NCBI RefSeq assembly: GCF_027887165.1
Contig: NC_077233.1
Location: 226,634,872-226,698,871 of the forward strand
DNA from: Monodelphis domestica
Lineage: Eukaryota > Chordata > Mammalia > Didelphimorphia > Didelphidae
Reading direction: 5' to 3'
Length of the DNA: 64,000 bases
Part shown: piece after piece, positions 20,930 to 31,587 of the stretch
Layout: each line of letters starts with the position of its first letter
How positions within the stretch are numbered: position 1 is the first letter of the stretch
The notes under the pieces: model-generated
Database searches by the model: none
What the model was told of the DNA's origin: nothing
The model's input: only the letters and a program-made list of their open reading frames with translations
Translations under genes and position numbers: made by a program

Positions 20930-21622
20930 TGTGAATTTTAAAACTATTCCACCCTAATCAGACCATTCTTTAGAAGATCTGATTTAGCTATTTCTTGATC
21001 AATAACAATGGAGATACTTGGAATAACAGAATTAGGTCTTGGAAACTCCACATTCTCCACCCTACTCAGTTTAACAAGATTTTGAAAGGTCTGCATCAAA
21101 CTCAAGATTTAATTATCTGAGGAGATGGCCTTCAACAGACATGTGCAAAAAAAGGACAGACCTCTGGGCTGTCCTAAGTCAAGCTAAGTCCTCATTGGTA
21201 CAGATGAGACACAGAAAAGTGATGTAAAAATGTCCATATAAGGCACATCAGTTTCTGCCTTTCTCTTTTGCTGGAGAGATGACTCTGGCTGGCAGCGTGC
21301 TAAGAGTTCCAACATTTTGGAGTGTTGGGTGGTGAGTTTTGCCCTAGAGCTGATTTCAGGTTTGGGCATCTTAGCTAAGCCTCTTTGGAGGTCAGGCTGA
21401 TTTTTTCCTCCTTCACACTCAAACCCTTACTTTCTAGATCTCCTATCTTCCTGCCTGGTACTAGCCCTTTCCTTCCTCCTTCTTAAAATCTTCTCTACTA
21501 TATCAATTAAATCACCATAAAATTTGGCATCTGACTTGGGGATTTTATTACCTGGGATTTCCCTTGGCGACCACTTAAATTTAGATTTTTTTATAGTCTC
21601 AACCATAATTTCACCCTTTACA
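20930..21622 (+). mobile_element. Solo LTR, 693 bp (ERV family L)
   Basis: It starts TGTGAATTTTAAAACTATTC and ends CACCCTTTACA, so it has TG...CA ends, with perfect ACTG duplications on both sides. A TATA-like CCATATAAGG lies at about 21232. The terminal 100 bp contain CACCATAAAATTTGGCATCTG, then GGGATTTCCCTTGGCGACCA and the ACCCTTTACA end. A second copy of the same family is at 36049-37044. No internal retroviral genes accompany it, so it arose by LTR-LTR recombination. It splits the RTE LINE and is therefore younger than it. Confidence 0.8.
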
Positions 21623-22537
21623 ACTGTTTCTCTCTGTTATATGAATACACAATAATTTATATTCTAAACTAGTGCTACCATTGGTTGACATCTCATTTGA
21701 TTGGTAGGTAAGACATGTATTTGCTGATTTAAGTGTCTTAAAATTCTTTTTAGTTACTTGTTATATCAGCAGGTTTATACTGGTCAAAATTCTGTAGGAA
21801 ATTATTATAATCTGTACTTTTTCCCATTTTCTAACCATTATTTATTTTTCATTTTAACTTGTTTCAATAAGTCCAGATTGAGTTGTTTCATTTGCACCTG
21901 GTGTTCTCATTTTTATTCTTTTTTATTTTATGAATAAATTTTGATCTTTGCTTCAGGTGGTCTGACAGTTGACAGTGACATAACTGTAGGTGATATAGAC
22001 AGTTGATGACTCTTACAGGAATGACTCCAACATTAATAATGAATAGTTTGCTAACTATTAAATTGAATCAATTGAATTTTCTGTATGATTATTCTATGCT
22101 TATCATGACCAGTGACTTTTTCTATTCTCAAAGATATTATTCACTAGACATGAGTTTTTTGTTTATTCTACAGATCTTGGCCTCTTACTCCTTGATCTTG
22201 ATATATCTTTTCCAATATATTTTTCAATATTCTCATCTATTTCCACTTTTGTACTGAAGTTACCAAATATCAAAGTAAATCTTTTTGCTTGTTTGTTTGT
22301 AGCAAAATTTTATACAAATCAATAACAAAACAGAAATTAGAGGAAGTATACATAGGAAAATATATGTGAGACAACATAGATTAAATGGAATCTCCATTTG
22401 GGGGCAAGACAGTCCCTCAATCAAGAGAGTCCCAGAACTCACTCAATAATGGGAGACTGAGTCACAAAGGTCTAAGTTTATCTATTTATTGATAGGGCCA
22501 AAAATGTCTGACACAGTGAGAATACCATAAAAAAAAA

Positions 22538-22724
22538 ACACCCTTACCTTCCATCTTAGAATCAACACTGTATATTGGTTCCAAAATAGAAGAATGGTAA
22601 AGGCTGGGCAATGGGTATTTGAGTGACCTGCCCAGGGTCACATAGGGAGTATCTGAGACCAGATTGAACCCAGGACCTCCTATCTCTAGACCTAGTTCTC
22701 AATACACTAAGCCACCTAGATGTC
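22538..22724 (-). mobile_element. SINE-A
   Basis: Complete antisense SINE-A: CCCTTACCTTCCATCTTAG tail on plus, CCCAGGGTCACATAGGGAG CORE, and CACTAAGCCACCTAGATGTC head. Confidence 0.85.
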
Positions 22725-23570
22725 ATACAGAATAGCTTTTTAATACAGATTGATATAGGTTGGTGGCTACATAAGGTCCAGAAAGGCACACTGCCTCTGA
22801 TCATCTGACCATGAGTCTTCACTCATCATGGTGACTGGAAAAACCAAATTAGGCTAAAATCATCTTGTAAAAACCAACCCCATAGTACCCTCCCAGATTA
22901 GGGATTTTCCAAAGCTTATGGTATTATGGAGGGGGCATAAAATTTGTCTTCTCCCCAGAACATTCTCCAGAAAATCTCTTATCGACCACTCCCTATTCCA
23001 GCAAAATCCAGCATTAGAAAAATACATTGTGATCAGGATGAACTTATCCTTCATCTATCTTTCTTAATTCCCTCAATTGGCATCTTCTTTGCTCACTTAT
23101 TGAGGACTGACCTTAGATCTGTGCAATAATACTCTAAGCTCCAAAGCCTTAAAGTTTGCTTACAATTATAGTTTGATTATAATAATTACTATAAGTTTAG
23201 TTATAATGATTATTATATTATATATATTATATTCTTATGATGAACATAACTCAATTATAAATCACTAATTCATAATCAATTTCACATTCTGCTGCAAAAT
23301 ATTGAGGAGTGAATGAGAGTAAAGAGAGTGTAGACCATGAGTATAGACAGCTTTTTCTACGAGTTCACTGACAAAGGAATAGGGGACTTAGGGAATTGCT
23401 TGAAAGGATGGTGGGAGTTTTAAAAAAAGTGTTTGTAGGTACTAGTAGAGGAAGTTAAAGATGAAAGAAAAAGAAGAAATTATTGCAGGTTTGAACTACT
23501 GGAGATGAGAAAGGATGGAATCAAGGATATATGTTGAGGAGCTGGTCTTGGTAAGGAGAAGAGTTACACA
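22725..23570. other. Unassigned sequence with TA-rich core
   Basis: About 23150-23270 is an A/T-rich stretch. 23290-23560 (AGGAGTGAATGAGAGTAAAG and neighbours) has the look of an ancient mammalian interspersed repeat that I cannot name. No coding signal is seen. Confidence 0.3.
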
Positions 23571-23579
23571 CAATTTCTT

Positions 23580-23755
23580 GCAATTTATAGTCATAGAGGA
23601 TTGTCTGGGCCACTGAGGAGTTAAGTGACTTGCCTAGAGGCTTCTAGCCAATATGTTCAGAATCAGAGTTTGATCTCAGGCCATTCTGGGTTTTGCTTGC
23701 TTGCATTTATGTTCTTGGTGCCTGTCATATAATAAATGCTTAAAAATTATTTAAT
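23580..23755. repeat. MIR fragment (minus) and L2-like 3' end (plus)
   Basis: GTTAAGTGACTTGCCTAGAG is antisense MIR CORE. GGTGCCTGTCATATAATAAA at about 23719 is an L2 terminal motif. Confidence 0.5.
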
Positions 23756-23760
23756 CAGAG

Positions 23761-23950
23761 GGAAGCTATGTGGCTCAGTGGATTGAGAGCCTAGAGATGG
23801 GAGTTCCTGGGTTCAAATATGATACTTCCTAGGTGTATGATCCTGGGCAAGTCACTTAATCTCCATTACCTAGCCTTTACTGCCTTTTCATCTTGGAATC
23901 AATATAGAGTATTGATTCTAAGATGGAAGATAAGGTTTTAAAAAAAAAAG
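23761..23950 (+). mobile_element. SINE-A with short TSD
   Basis: Head AGCTATGTGGCTCAGTGGAT, CORE ATCCTGGGCAAGTCACTTAA, tail GGAAGATAAGGTTTTAAAAA. TTAATCAG occurs at the left edge (23751) and after the tail (23957). Confidence 0.88.
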
Positions 23951-23964
23951 ATATGCTTAATCAG

Positions 23965-24470
23965 GTCATGTCATGTTTTGTCATCCTGATACACTAAAGC
24001 CTGATTTTTATTTACTACACCACTCTGTGTCTTAGTTTATTGGCCATGGATGGCTTTAATAAGGATCTCCAAATGAATAAAAAAACATTTGAAAGGATGA
24101 ATAGGTGTCACCATAACCTCCAAGAAAAAATTTAAGAACTTGGCTCCACAAAGCCTAGTGAAAACACTTAGCCAGGAGTCAAGGGTCAGTATGGTACATG
24201 GCCTTGAAACCCAACTGATCTGAAGCTGGCTGAGCTTTCAGAATCTAATAGACTGTAATCACATATGACTGCAAAGGAATCCCAGCTGAGACCCATCTAA
24301 GAAAATAATGGCTCAGATGCAAGAGGGTCTGGTTTACAATATCATAGGAATGGGATGCTTATCACATTTCCTTGGATTTTTACTACTATCCGAGAAATCT
24401 ACAGCTTTTTATTTCAAGGTTGGTGACTTTTCAGTACCCTCTAGGCAAGTATCCTTACTCTAGAGGCAAC
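23965..24470. other. Unassigned, no repeat recognised
   Basis: Single-copy-looking sequence without an open frame of note. Confidence 0.3.
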
Positions 24471-24700
24471 TAGTTAGACTAGTACATAGAGTACAGAACT
24501 TGGAATCAAATAGACCTAGATCCTGCTTCAGGCAAGTAGTTAGATATGACTCTAAGCCAGCCATTTAATTGTTCTCTGTCTTAGTTTCCTCTTATGTAAA
24601 ATGAGAATACGAAGAATAGCACTTAACAAGGATCAAATCAGATAACATATGTAAAACACTTGGCAAATCTTAAAAAACTAAATAAATACTATTGCTATTA
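24471..24700 (+). repeat. MIR/THER-type SINE
   Basis: Near-complete MIR: head TAGAGTACAGAACTTGGAAT, CORE ATTTAATTGTTCTCTGTCTT, AAAATGAGAATACGAAG, and the CACTTGGCAAATCTTAAA tail ending in ACTATTGCTATTA. The pyrimidine tract grows directly from its 3' end. Confidence 0.7.
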
Positions 24701-25063
24701 CTTTTCTCTTCCTTTTCTTTTCATTCATTCATTCATTTATTCTTTATTTCTTCTTTTTTCCTCCTCCTCCTCTTTCTGCTCCTTCTCCTCCTTCATCCTT
24801 CCTTCTCCTCCTCCTTCCTTCCTCCTCCTTCTCCTCCTCTTTTTTCTTCTTCTTCTTCTCCTTCTCCTCCTCCTCCTCCTTCTTTCTCTTCCTCTTCTTC
24901 CTCCTCTTCCTACTCCTCCTCTTCTCCTTCTCCTTCTCCTTCTCCTTCTCCTTCTCCTTCTCCTTCTCCTTCTCCTCCTCCTTCTCCTCCTTTTCCTTTT
25001 CCTTTTCCTTCTCCTCCTTCTCCTTCTCCTTCTCCTTCTTCTTCTCCTTCTTCTTCTTCTCCC
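24701..25063. repeat. Polypyrimidine tract, (TTCTCC)n/(CTC)n
   Basis: About 360 bp almost without purines on the plus strand, mixing CTT, CCT and TTCTCC units, most regular at 24920-25050. The overlapping poly-Leu and poly-Ser open frames are artefacts of this composition. Confidence 0.95.
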
Positions 25064-25692
25064 TAATAAATGCTAAATGCTTTGGGGGTTCAAAAGCTAA
25101 TCTTGCATTACTTGTAATACTAGAAACCTTAAAAACTCCACATCAATAGATAACTTGATAGAGAAAAAAACACTTGTCCTAGGCTTTAAAGGAGAAGGCT
25201 CAACATGCAAAGATAGGGAGAGAGGCATTCTAAGCTTTGGAAACAGTTTGAACAAAGGTACAGAGGTATGAGAATACAGTGCATTATTGGAATACAAAGA
25301 GGACAGAGAGTAATACAGTCTGAGTATTGTTTTGTGTCAGAGAAGGGGAATGAGGCTAGAAAGGTAGTGTGGCTTCCACAGCAGAGGACCCTGATTCCTC
25401 CTTTAAATGAATGCCAGGAAAGGAACTTGACTTTTTCTTGGGAGAGAATAAAGTGCTGAAGATTTTTTTTTAGCAGAGTAGTGAACAATATTAACTCATG
25501 AGAAAAATTATCCCTAGATCTTAAGAAGAGAGAATTATAAGAAATTGCTACAGTCGATTCACCTAGTTTAGTCTCTGTTTCTCTTTCTGAAATGGGACAA
25601 AGAGATGGTTAATATTCTGAAATGATATCAAGAGATAGTTAATAAAATAAAAATAGTAATACAAGTATATTTCACACAACCACCAACATTTG
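25064..25692. other. Unassigned sequence
   Basis: No family assigned. Purine-rich text around 25190-25330 looks like an old interspersed repeat. Short frames on both strands have no domain. Confidence 0.3.
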
Positions 25693-25835
25693 GAGATAGA
25701 AGAGACCTTTGAAGTCACCTAATCCAACCTCTGTGATTCAGGGAGAAAGACCAAATCACAAAGCTAATTTGTGGCTGAAGTAGGAGTAGCATCATTGTCT
25801 TAGTACTCCAACCCCGTACTTTTTCCATCATTATT
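25693..25835 (-). repeat. MIR/THER-type SINE fragment
   Basis: AGAAGAGACCTTTGAAGTCA and CTAATCCAACCTCTG on plus, the antisense marsupial MIR 3' end. Confidence 0.5.
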
Positions 25836-26455
25836 TTCATACAGTTTTTCCTTATGAAAAACTGAAATAAAGGAAAATTTGTTATCAACCTGGAAACCAT
25901 AAATTCTTGGTCTCTATAACAACACTAAGTATTAGTTTTTTCAGTGTCAGAACAGATTATAATATATTCATAATTTATAATCTTACATACTTGTATTGAA
26001 TTTGGGAATTCATCAAATTACATTCAGAGGGTCATATAGCTAATGGATTGGAAGGTGAAAAAATCATAAGCTTCATTAGTCCATCCTAGTCTTTTCAGTC
26101 TTGTTCTCAAATTAATTTATATGGCAACCAGAGGGATTATGAGAGTTGAAAAAAAACCAAAAACAACTCACCTCAGCTTTACCCAGCTCCTTTCAATTTT
26201 CTGTTAATGGAGTTCCCAGGCTGATTTGAAGGGAATCAAAGATTGAGACTCAAATACTATTATGTTGGATAAAACAAATAATTCAGACACAAGTTTAGAC
26301 AGAGAGATCCCCAATGGTACCAGGAGCAAAGAAATTCAGAAGTCAGGGCCAAAGGTGGTAGAACTTCTGGCATATCTGGAAGGCCTGTGGTGGTGCTAGG
26401 TGTGAAGTGTCATGGAATAGAAACATTTTCTTTGCTAATTGCTGCTGGTTAATTC
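25836..26455. other. Unassigned sequence
   Basis: AT-rich and repeat-poor. Nothing recognisable. Confidence 0.3.
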
Positions 26456-26640
26456 ATAGGAGCATAAATTTAGAGCTAGAAGGAATTCAGAGGCCATCTA
26501 ATCTGATTCCTTTATTTTATGTATGAAGACCTGAAGCCCAGAGAGGTTAACTGAATTTCTCAGAGTCACATGGTAAGTGAATGAAGTAGGATTTGAATTC
26601 AGGCTTTCCTAATTCTAGGTCCACTGTTTACAATCACAAG
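26456..26640 (-). repeat. MIR/THER-type SINE
   Basis: TTTAGAGCTAGAAGGAATTC, CCCAGAGAGGTTAACTGAAT and GGATTTGAATTCAGGCTTTC on plus give a near-complete antisense copy. Confidence 0.7.
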
Positions 26641-26755
26641 ATACTGGCTGGATCTAGTTGAAAGCTAAGGGACAGGGGCAATACATATATCTAATTGTTT
26701 TCATCAAAAGTTGTTAAAAAATTAAATTCATCTTTTTCTAACTTCAAGGTGTTGG

Positions 26756-26846
26756 GGTAGCTAGATGGTACAGCATATACAGTGCTGAGCCTGGAGTCAG
26801 GAAGACTCATCTTCCTAAGTTTAAATCTGGTCTCAGACACTTACAG
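26756..26846 (+). mobile_element. SINE-B, 3'-truncated
   Basis: Head and CORE only: GTAGCTAGATGGTACAGCAT to TCTCAGACACTTACAGAGG. Confidence 0.75.
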
Positions 26847-27009
26847 AGGTAGAAATGATAAAACCTGAGAATTGATTAGGTATGGGGAGGGGAAGTTATC
26901 ACCTGGGTAACTAGATGAGGGTGAATTGGGGGTTGGGGACAGTAAGAGGATTTCCTCCCCTATTTCCCAATGGTTCAGGAATCTTTGGGAGAGCATTCCC
27001 ATTCGTAGT

Positions 27010-27262
27010 GAGGAGCTAGATGGCACAGTGGGTAGAAGGTGAGGCTTGAGACCAGGAAGACTCATCTTCCTGAGGTCAAGCCCAGTCTTAGATACTAGCT
27101 ATGCAACCTTGAACAAGTCACTCAATCCTGTTTGCCTCAGTTCTCTTGTGGGTAAAATGAGCTGGAGAAGGAATGACAAACCATTCCAGTATCTTCACCA
27201 AGAAAACCTCAAATGGAGTCATGAAGAATCAGAAATGACTGAAAATCACTGAACAACACAAG
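27010..27262 (+). mobile_element. SINE-B, full length
   Basis: Head GAGCTAGATGGCACAGTGGG, the AAAATGAGCTGGAGAAGG box, AAATGGAGTCATGAAGAATC and terminal CACTGAACAACAC. Confidence 0.88.
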
Positions 27263-27799
27263 GGGTCTTCCTGGGTCTGGCATTCTGGGACATGAAGACT
27301 AAATATGTGCTTATTCTATTTCCTTCTTCCTTTTCCAGATTTGAAGCCTCATGTTTGTCTTCTCGAGCCTCTCAGGATCCCCCACTAACACCCAAAGAAA
27401 AGGTGGAAGAGAGGATTCTAGCTCAGAAGACAATTTAACAATTGATTCTGATCTAAGAGGAGTGAGACCGCATACTATTCTACGCATTTATATCTAAGGA
27501 TACAGATGTCAGTCAAGATTTTGTGCTGGTTTGTTTATGGTTGTTTATTTGTTTTTCCTGAGTTCTCAGTGACAGATTGCCAGACTATATATACTAGGCA
27601 GAATTTCTCCACCATATTACCCTCCAGATCAAAACACCTTTGCAGATACTTGATAATAATATGTAGAGTTGCTTTAACCTTGTTTAACTTTTAAGACAGA
27701 CAGTCTAATTCAGTTGAAAAATACTTGCCTCTAAGTGAGATCTCTTAAGGAAATACAATTTATCCAGTTTCTCTTGTTTCAAATCCATTTAATTTTATT
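27263..27799. other. Unassigned sequence
   Basis: No gene or repeat recognised. An intermediate GC block (27330-27420) is followed by AT-rich text. Confidence 0.3.
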
Positions 27800-28660
27800 T
27801 TTCAGATTAATCTTCATGCACAGATCAGACAGAACATAGTCAAAAAACTTCATTGGCTCCCCATTATTTTCCACATTAATTTCAAAATCAGTAGTTTGGC
27901 TTTCAAAGTCCTTTACAATTTGTCTTCACCATTTGCGTGTCCTATGCTGCAAGTCAAATGTAATCTAAACTTTCTGTCTTCTGAACTTTTGTTCTTTCCT
28001 TTCTCTATGCCTAGAACACTCACTTCCCTCCACCCCCAATCTGTTGAAATCTTATCTCTCCTTTGTGATTATAGCTCAGATACATTAGTTTCCATATATG
28101 TAAAATGAGAGATTTGGGTAAGATAGCCTTTTGATTAGGTCTAGCTTTCTAAGATCCTATGAAAGAAGAAAAAACAAGCATTTATTAAATGCCTACCATT
28201 TGCTAGGCACTGTGCTAACTGCTTCACAAATATCTTATTTGATCTGCACAAAAATCCTGGGAGACCAGCCGTATATAAGTGGGGAAATTGAGGCAAAAAG
28301 AGGTTCAGTGACTTACCCAAGGTCATACAGCTAGGAAATAACTGCAAATGGATGTGAACTCAAATCTTGCTGCCTCTAGGTCAGTGGTCTATTCATTATA
28401 CCACCTACCTGTTTCTGATATTTCCTCCTAAATCCCTAGTCTTAAATGATCCTTTTTTTCTATAAACTTATAACATACTTTGAACCTTTCTTGTATATAT
28501 TAAAATTTAACTTTGTAACATAGTAATCACTATAAGTATCTTATTCTCAATATTAGATTATAAGCTTTTTGAAGGCAAGTATGGTGTCATTTTGGCTCCT
28601 GGAACAATGTCTTGCACACAGCAAGTGATCAATACATATTGTTTAACTTGAATAAATGGT
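27800..28660 (+). repeat. L2 LINE 3' part, interrupted by a MIR
   Basis: 27800-28065 carries the L2 ORF2 C-terminal region (CATTGGCTCCCCATTATTTT, AGTTTGGCTTTCAAAGTCCT, ATGCCTAGAACACTCACTTC). 28430-28660 has the 3' UTR (GATTATAAGCTTTTTGAAGG, TGTCTTGCACACAGCAAGTG, TTGAATAAATGG). Confidence 0.7.
28172..28412 (-). repeat. MIR, near full length
   Basis: Antisense MIR: TTTGCTAGGCACTGTGCTAA, AAATTGAGGCAAAAAGAGGT, CCCAAGGTCATACAGCTAGG, and a tRNA-like head (TCTATTCATTATACCACC) on plus. Confidence 0.8.
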
Positions 28661-28679
28661 GTTTTAAAAAATAAGGCTC

Positions 28680-29480
28680 TGCATTATAATGAGATTTGAT
28701 TTATCTATGCTACATGAAGGGGATGGGACTTCTTTGGAATGCTCCAGCTATTTGTGAGAGCCTTTAATTAACACAACATTTGGAGCCTAACTATGTTATC
28801 TTTTATTGCCAATCAGTGATTATTCAAATAGGAATCCATTTCTTTCTTTATTGTCAAACCTACCATTAATTATGGGAGATATCAGCCGTTATGATCTCTG
28901 TGTAAGAGATCATACTATATTAAAAGCCAGGCAAGAATTTCAATAAACTTTTCAGCAGTTTCTACATTGATCTTCAGGAAGAGATGAAACCTTCATTGTC
29001 AATCATACAGCAGCTTCAGGGGGGAAAATACCAGTCTTAACATATTCATTAATTAGTGCTCAGTCTTATTTTTATGATCTACCCTTCACAATATGTCCCG
29101 TTAATATGCCATAGAATTGTGAGCATTATTGTTTTTATGCTTATTAGGCATATCCTGCTAGAAAAAAAAGAAGCATTTTAAATGAGATTAAATCTTATAC
29201 ATGTTTAATGTAGTGTTCTTGCAATTTAAAATGCTACTCTATTAAAATAGCAGGGAGGAAAAATTGACTCACAGAGCTAGGATGTGAAAAGAATAGATCA
29301 TGAGCGAAATGAATAATATATTAACTGAATAATCATATTGCTCCTCATATTAATAGTATAAATCACAATAATCCTGTGCCATCAGCAGAAATAAAAAGAG
29401 TGCATATCTAGTTTTCTGGAATTACATTCAAAGCTGAAGATGCATGCAGGAATAATGTATTTTTGTTGATTTTTTAAAAT
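28680..29480. other. Repeat-free AT-rich block, candidate conserved non-coding element
   Basis: About 800 bp with no SINE, LINE or LTR motif in an area otherwise packed with them. It is rich in homeodomain-type TAATTA/ATTAA cores (for example CCTTTAATTAACACAAC at 28765, CATTAATTATGGG at 28865, TTCATTAATTAGTGCTC at 29045) and in complex, non-repetitive text such as GCCAATCAGTGATTATTC. There is no open frame of note. This is the usual look of a deeply conserved developmental enhancer, but conservation cannot be assessed here. Confidence 0.35.
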
Positions 29481-29614
29481 CAGCTCAATAGGATTATAAT
29501 GAAAATGACTAGATGGTATATTAGAAGTTCAAGGAAAGAATGGCATAGGTCAGATTTTATTGACATTTTCCTTGCAAGGAATTTGGTGAAATAAGTAGTA
29601 TGCATCAATTTAAT

Positions 29615-29800
29615 CTCATTGCACAGCCAGATTAAAAGATTTGTCCAAGGTACCCAGCTACTAAGTTAGAGAGCTGAGATCCTAATATGAGTCTTCTGAC
29701 TCCAGTTTGAGCACTTAGAGTTGTAGCTTTAGAACTGAGAGAACCTTTGAAGTCTTCTAGTCTAACATTTTGGCCTTTACTGATGTGAAAAGTGACTTAT
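29615..29800 (-). repeat. MIR-type fragments
   Basis: GATTTGTCCAAGGTACCCAG and AGAGCTGAGATCC on plus (antisense CORE), followed by a second scrap at 29730-29800. Confidence 0.5.
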
Positions 29801-29818
29801 GGGTGAATTCAACAAATC

Positions 29819-29939
29819 AACTGTAAAATGAGCTGGTAAAGAAAATGGCAGGGCACTCCTGCCAGCTTTGCCAAGAAAATCCCAAATGGTGTTATGAAGA
29901 ATTGGATACAAATGAAACAACTGAAGAATGACAACAAAT
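29819..29939 (+). mobile_element. SINE-B 3' half
   Basis: Starts at TGTAAAATGAGCTGGTAAAG and includes GCCAAGAAAATCCCAAATGG and CAACTGAAGAATGACAAC. Confidence 0.75.
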
Positions 29940-29946
29940 GTTTATG

Positions 29947-30178
29947 CAAGGTTAGCTAAGTGGCGCAGCAGATAGAATGCTGGACCTAAAATCAGGAAGA
30001 CTGCGCTTCCTGAGTTCAAATCTAGCCTCAGACATCTACTCACTGAGTGACTTGATAAATCACTTATCAGTTGGAGAAGTAAATGACTAACCACTCCAAT
30101 ATCTTTGCCAGAGAATCTCAAATGGGATTACAAAGAGTTGGACATAACTGAAACAAGTGAAAAACAACATCAAATATT
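29947..30178 (+). mobile_element. SINE-B, full length
   Basis: AGGTTAGCTAAGTGGCGCAG head, TTGCCAGAGAATCTCAAATG and AGAGTTGGACATAACTGAAA tail. Second of three SINE-Bs in a row. Confidence 0.83.
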
Positions 30179-30183
30179 TATAT

Positions 30184-30446
30184 AAGGGCTTCAAGGTGTC
30201 TCAGGAATAGAGTGGTGGGCTTGGCATCAGGAAGACTCATCTTCCTGTGTTCAAATCTGACCTCAGACACTTACTTAGCTGGTTGACTTGGGGTGGGGTG
30301 GGGGGAGAAATCACTCAACCCAGTTCTATATCTATAAAATGAGCTGGGGAAGGAAATGGCAAACAACTCCAGTATCTCTGCCAAGAAAACTCTGAACGGG
30401 GTCATGTTGGACACAACCAAAAACAACTGAACAACAACAACAAAAA
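30184..30446 (+). mobile_element. SINE-B, full length
   Basis: GGGCTTCAAGGTGTCTCAGG head, an internal GGGGTGGGG run, AAAATGAGCTGGGGAAGG, and a tail ending in (CAA)n. Third of three head-to-tail copies. Confidence 0.83.
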
Positions 30447-31190
30447 TTGTGCCAGACATTTTGCTAAGCACTAAGTCACACAACTAATTAAGTGGCAGAG
30501 TAGGGATTCAAAGAAAGAGTGCTTTGCATTATGTTTGAAATCAGATCCATTTGAGCCCCATGCATTTATTTACAAGCATCTTCACAGAGCATTCTTGTCT
30601 TTGCAGGCTGAAGGACTGAGAAGCAGAAAGAACCAAGCAACTAAACTACTATCAAAATTGGTCTATGTGGTTATTTTGGGTTATACATCCTTTTTGTAAG
30701 AGAATAAGAATATAGCAAAAGTATAGGGAAGGGAGCTATTTCCTCCTCTCATTTCTACTTTTGCCATTAAATTGATCTCCATGATTCAAACTCAGGTCCT
30801 CTGATGCCAGGTTCAGCATTCCTTCTGTCTCTCCAGTCTTTGTCTCTGTCTCTGTCTCTGTCTCTGTCTCTGTTTGTCTCTGTCTCTGTCTCTCTCTCTC
30901 AGGAAGAGAAGCTAACACTTCATTACAGTTGACCCAGAACTTCTTGTCCTTTTCCAGGCAGAGGCACACATGTCTAAATTTTCCTGGGCATGTGAAGGCA
31001 TAATGTAAGAGAAGCATATATGCCTTCCCTCATAATTTTCATCCCATCTATTCTGATCACCTAATAGATGTCCTACCCATACCCTTGACTAGCCATCTAT
31101 CATTCCTCCTACCCAAGCACAAAATCTATGTGTGTATGGAAGGAACCATGGGATGCCATCCCTTTTTCTCTTTCAACTATAGTCACTATC
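30447..31190. other. Unassigned sequence with (TCTGTC)n tract
   Basis: 30450-30535 is an antisense MIR scrap. 30832-30900 is a regular TCTCTG repeat, which produces an acidic TETE-rich frame on the minus strand (30736-31017). The rest is not recognised. Confidence 0.4.
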
Positions 31191-31320
31191 ACCTGGAAAC
31201 TTCTTGGTATAGTAGAAAGAACAATAGATTTGTACTTAAAGGGCCTAGATTCAAATTCTGGAAAGGAAGAATGGTACAGAACAGACCTCTGAGTCATGAC
31301 GCCTGAGTTCAAATCTCATT
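31191..31320 (+). repeat. MIR-type SINE heads
   Basis: CTTCTTGGTATAGTAGAAAG and CCTAGATTCAAATTCTGG, then a second head (CTGAGTTCAAATCTC). Confidence 0.5.
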
Positions 31321-31586
31321 GGTTGTTGTTTTTCTTGAGTCATTTTAGTTGTGTCCAACTCTTCATGACCTCATTTGGGATTTTCTTGACAGAAAAACTA
31401 GAGTGGTTTGTCTTTTCCTTTTCTAGCTTATTTTTATAGATGAGGAAACTGAGGAAAACAGGGTGAAGTGACTTTCCCAGGGTCACCTAAAGTTAATGTA
31501 TCTGAGTCGCTGAGGCTGGATTTGAACTCAGAAAATTAATCTTCCTGACTCCAGGTCTGGTACTCTATCCACTGTGCCACAACATT
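31321..31586 (-). mobile_element. SINE-B, full length
   Basis: On plus: GGTTGTTGTTTTTCTTGAGT tail, CCCAGGGTCACCTAAAGTTA CORE, CTCTATCCACTGTGCCAC head. Confidence 0.87.
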
Positions 31587-31587
31587 C

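Larger units (their letters stand above)
19165..22290 (-). mobile_element. Decayed RTE (BovB-like) LINE
   Basis: Minus-strand translation gives RTE landmarks in the right order. At about 22280-22165 there is an endonuclease segment (GNFSTKVEIDENIEKYIGK, aligned with the family's GDFNAKVG...GKYG). At 20859-20656 there is the KKVELLLKRRKMGKL linker before the reverse transcriptase. At 20619-20371 comes the reverse transcriptase start (LNNYRPI, then GKKQAFRND). At about 19290-19190 there is a C-terminal segment (FAPEINKETDWITFRKL). Frames are full of stops and shifts. It is interrupted by an LTR (20930-21622) and a 0.5-kb repeat (19448-19960); removing the latter restores the expected spacing from NYRPI to the C-terminal motif. 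The large L1 abuts its 3' side. RTE machinery is what SINE-B tails depend on. Confidence 0.7.

Noticed and set aside
24660..25076. Poly-leucine and poly-serine frames of 138 and 124 codons
   Set aside because: Translation of the (TTCTCC)n tract. Leu and Ser runs simply reflect CTC/CTT/TCC triplets.
29819..30446. CRISPR-like array of direct repeats
   Set aside because: The repeats are about 240-bp SINEs with LINE-type tails in a mammalian genome, not short repeats with unique spacers.
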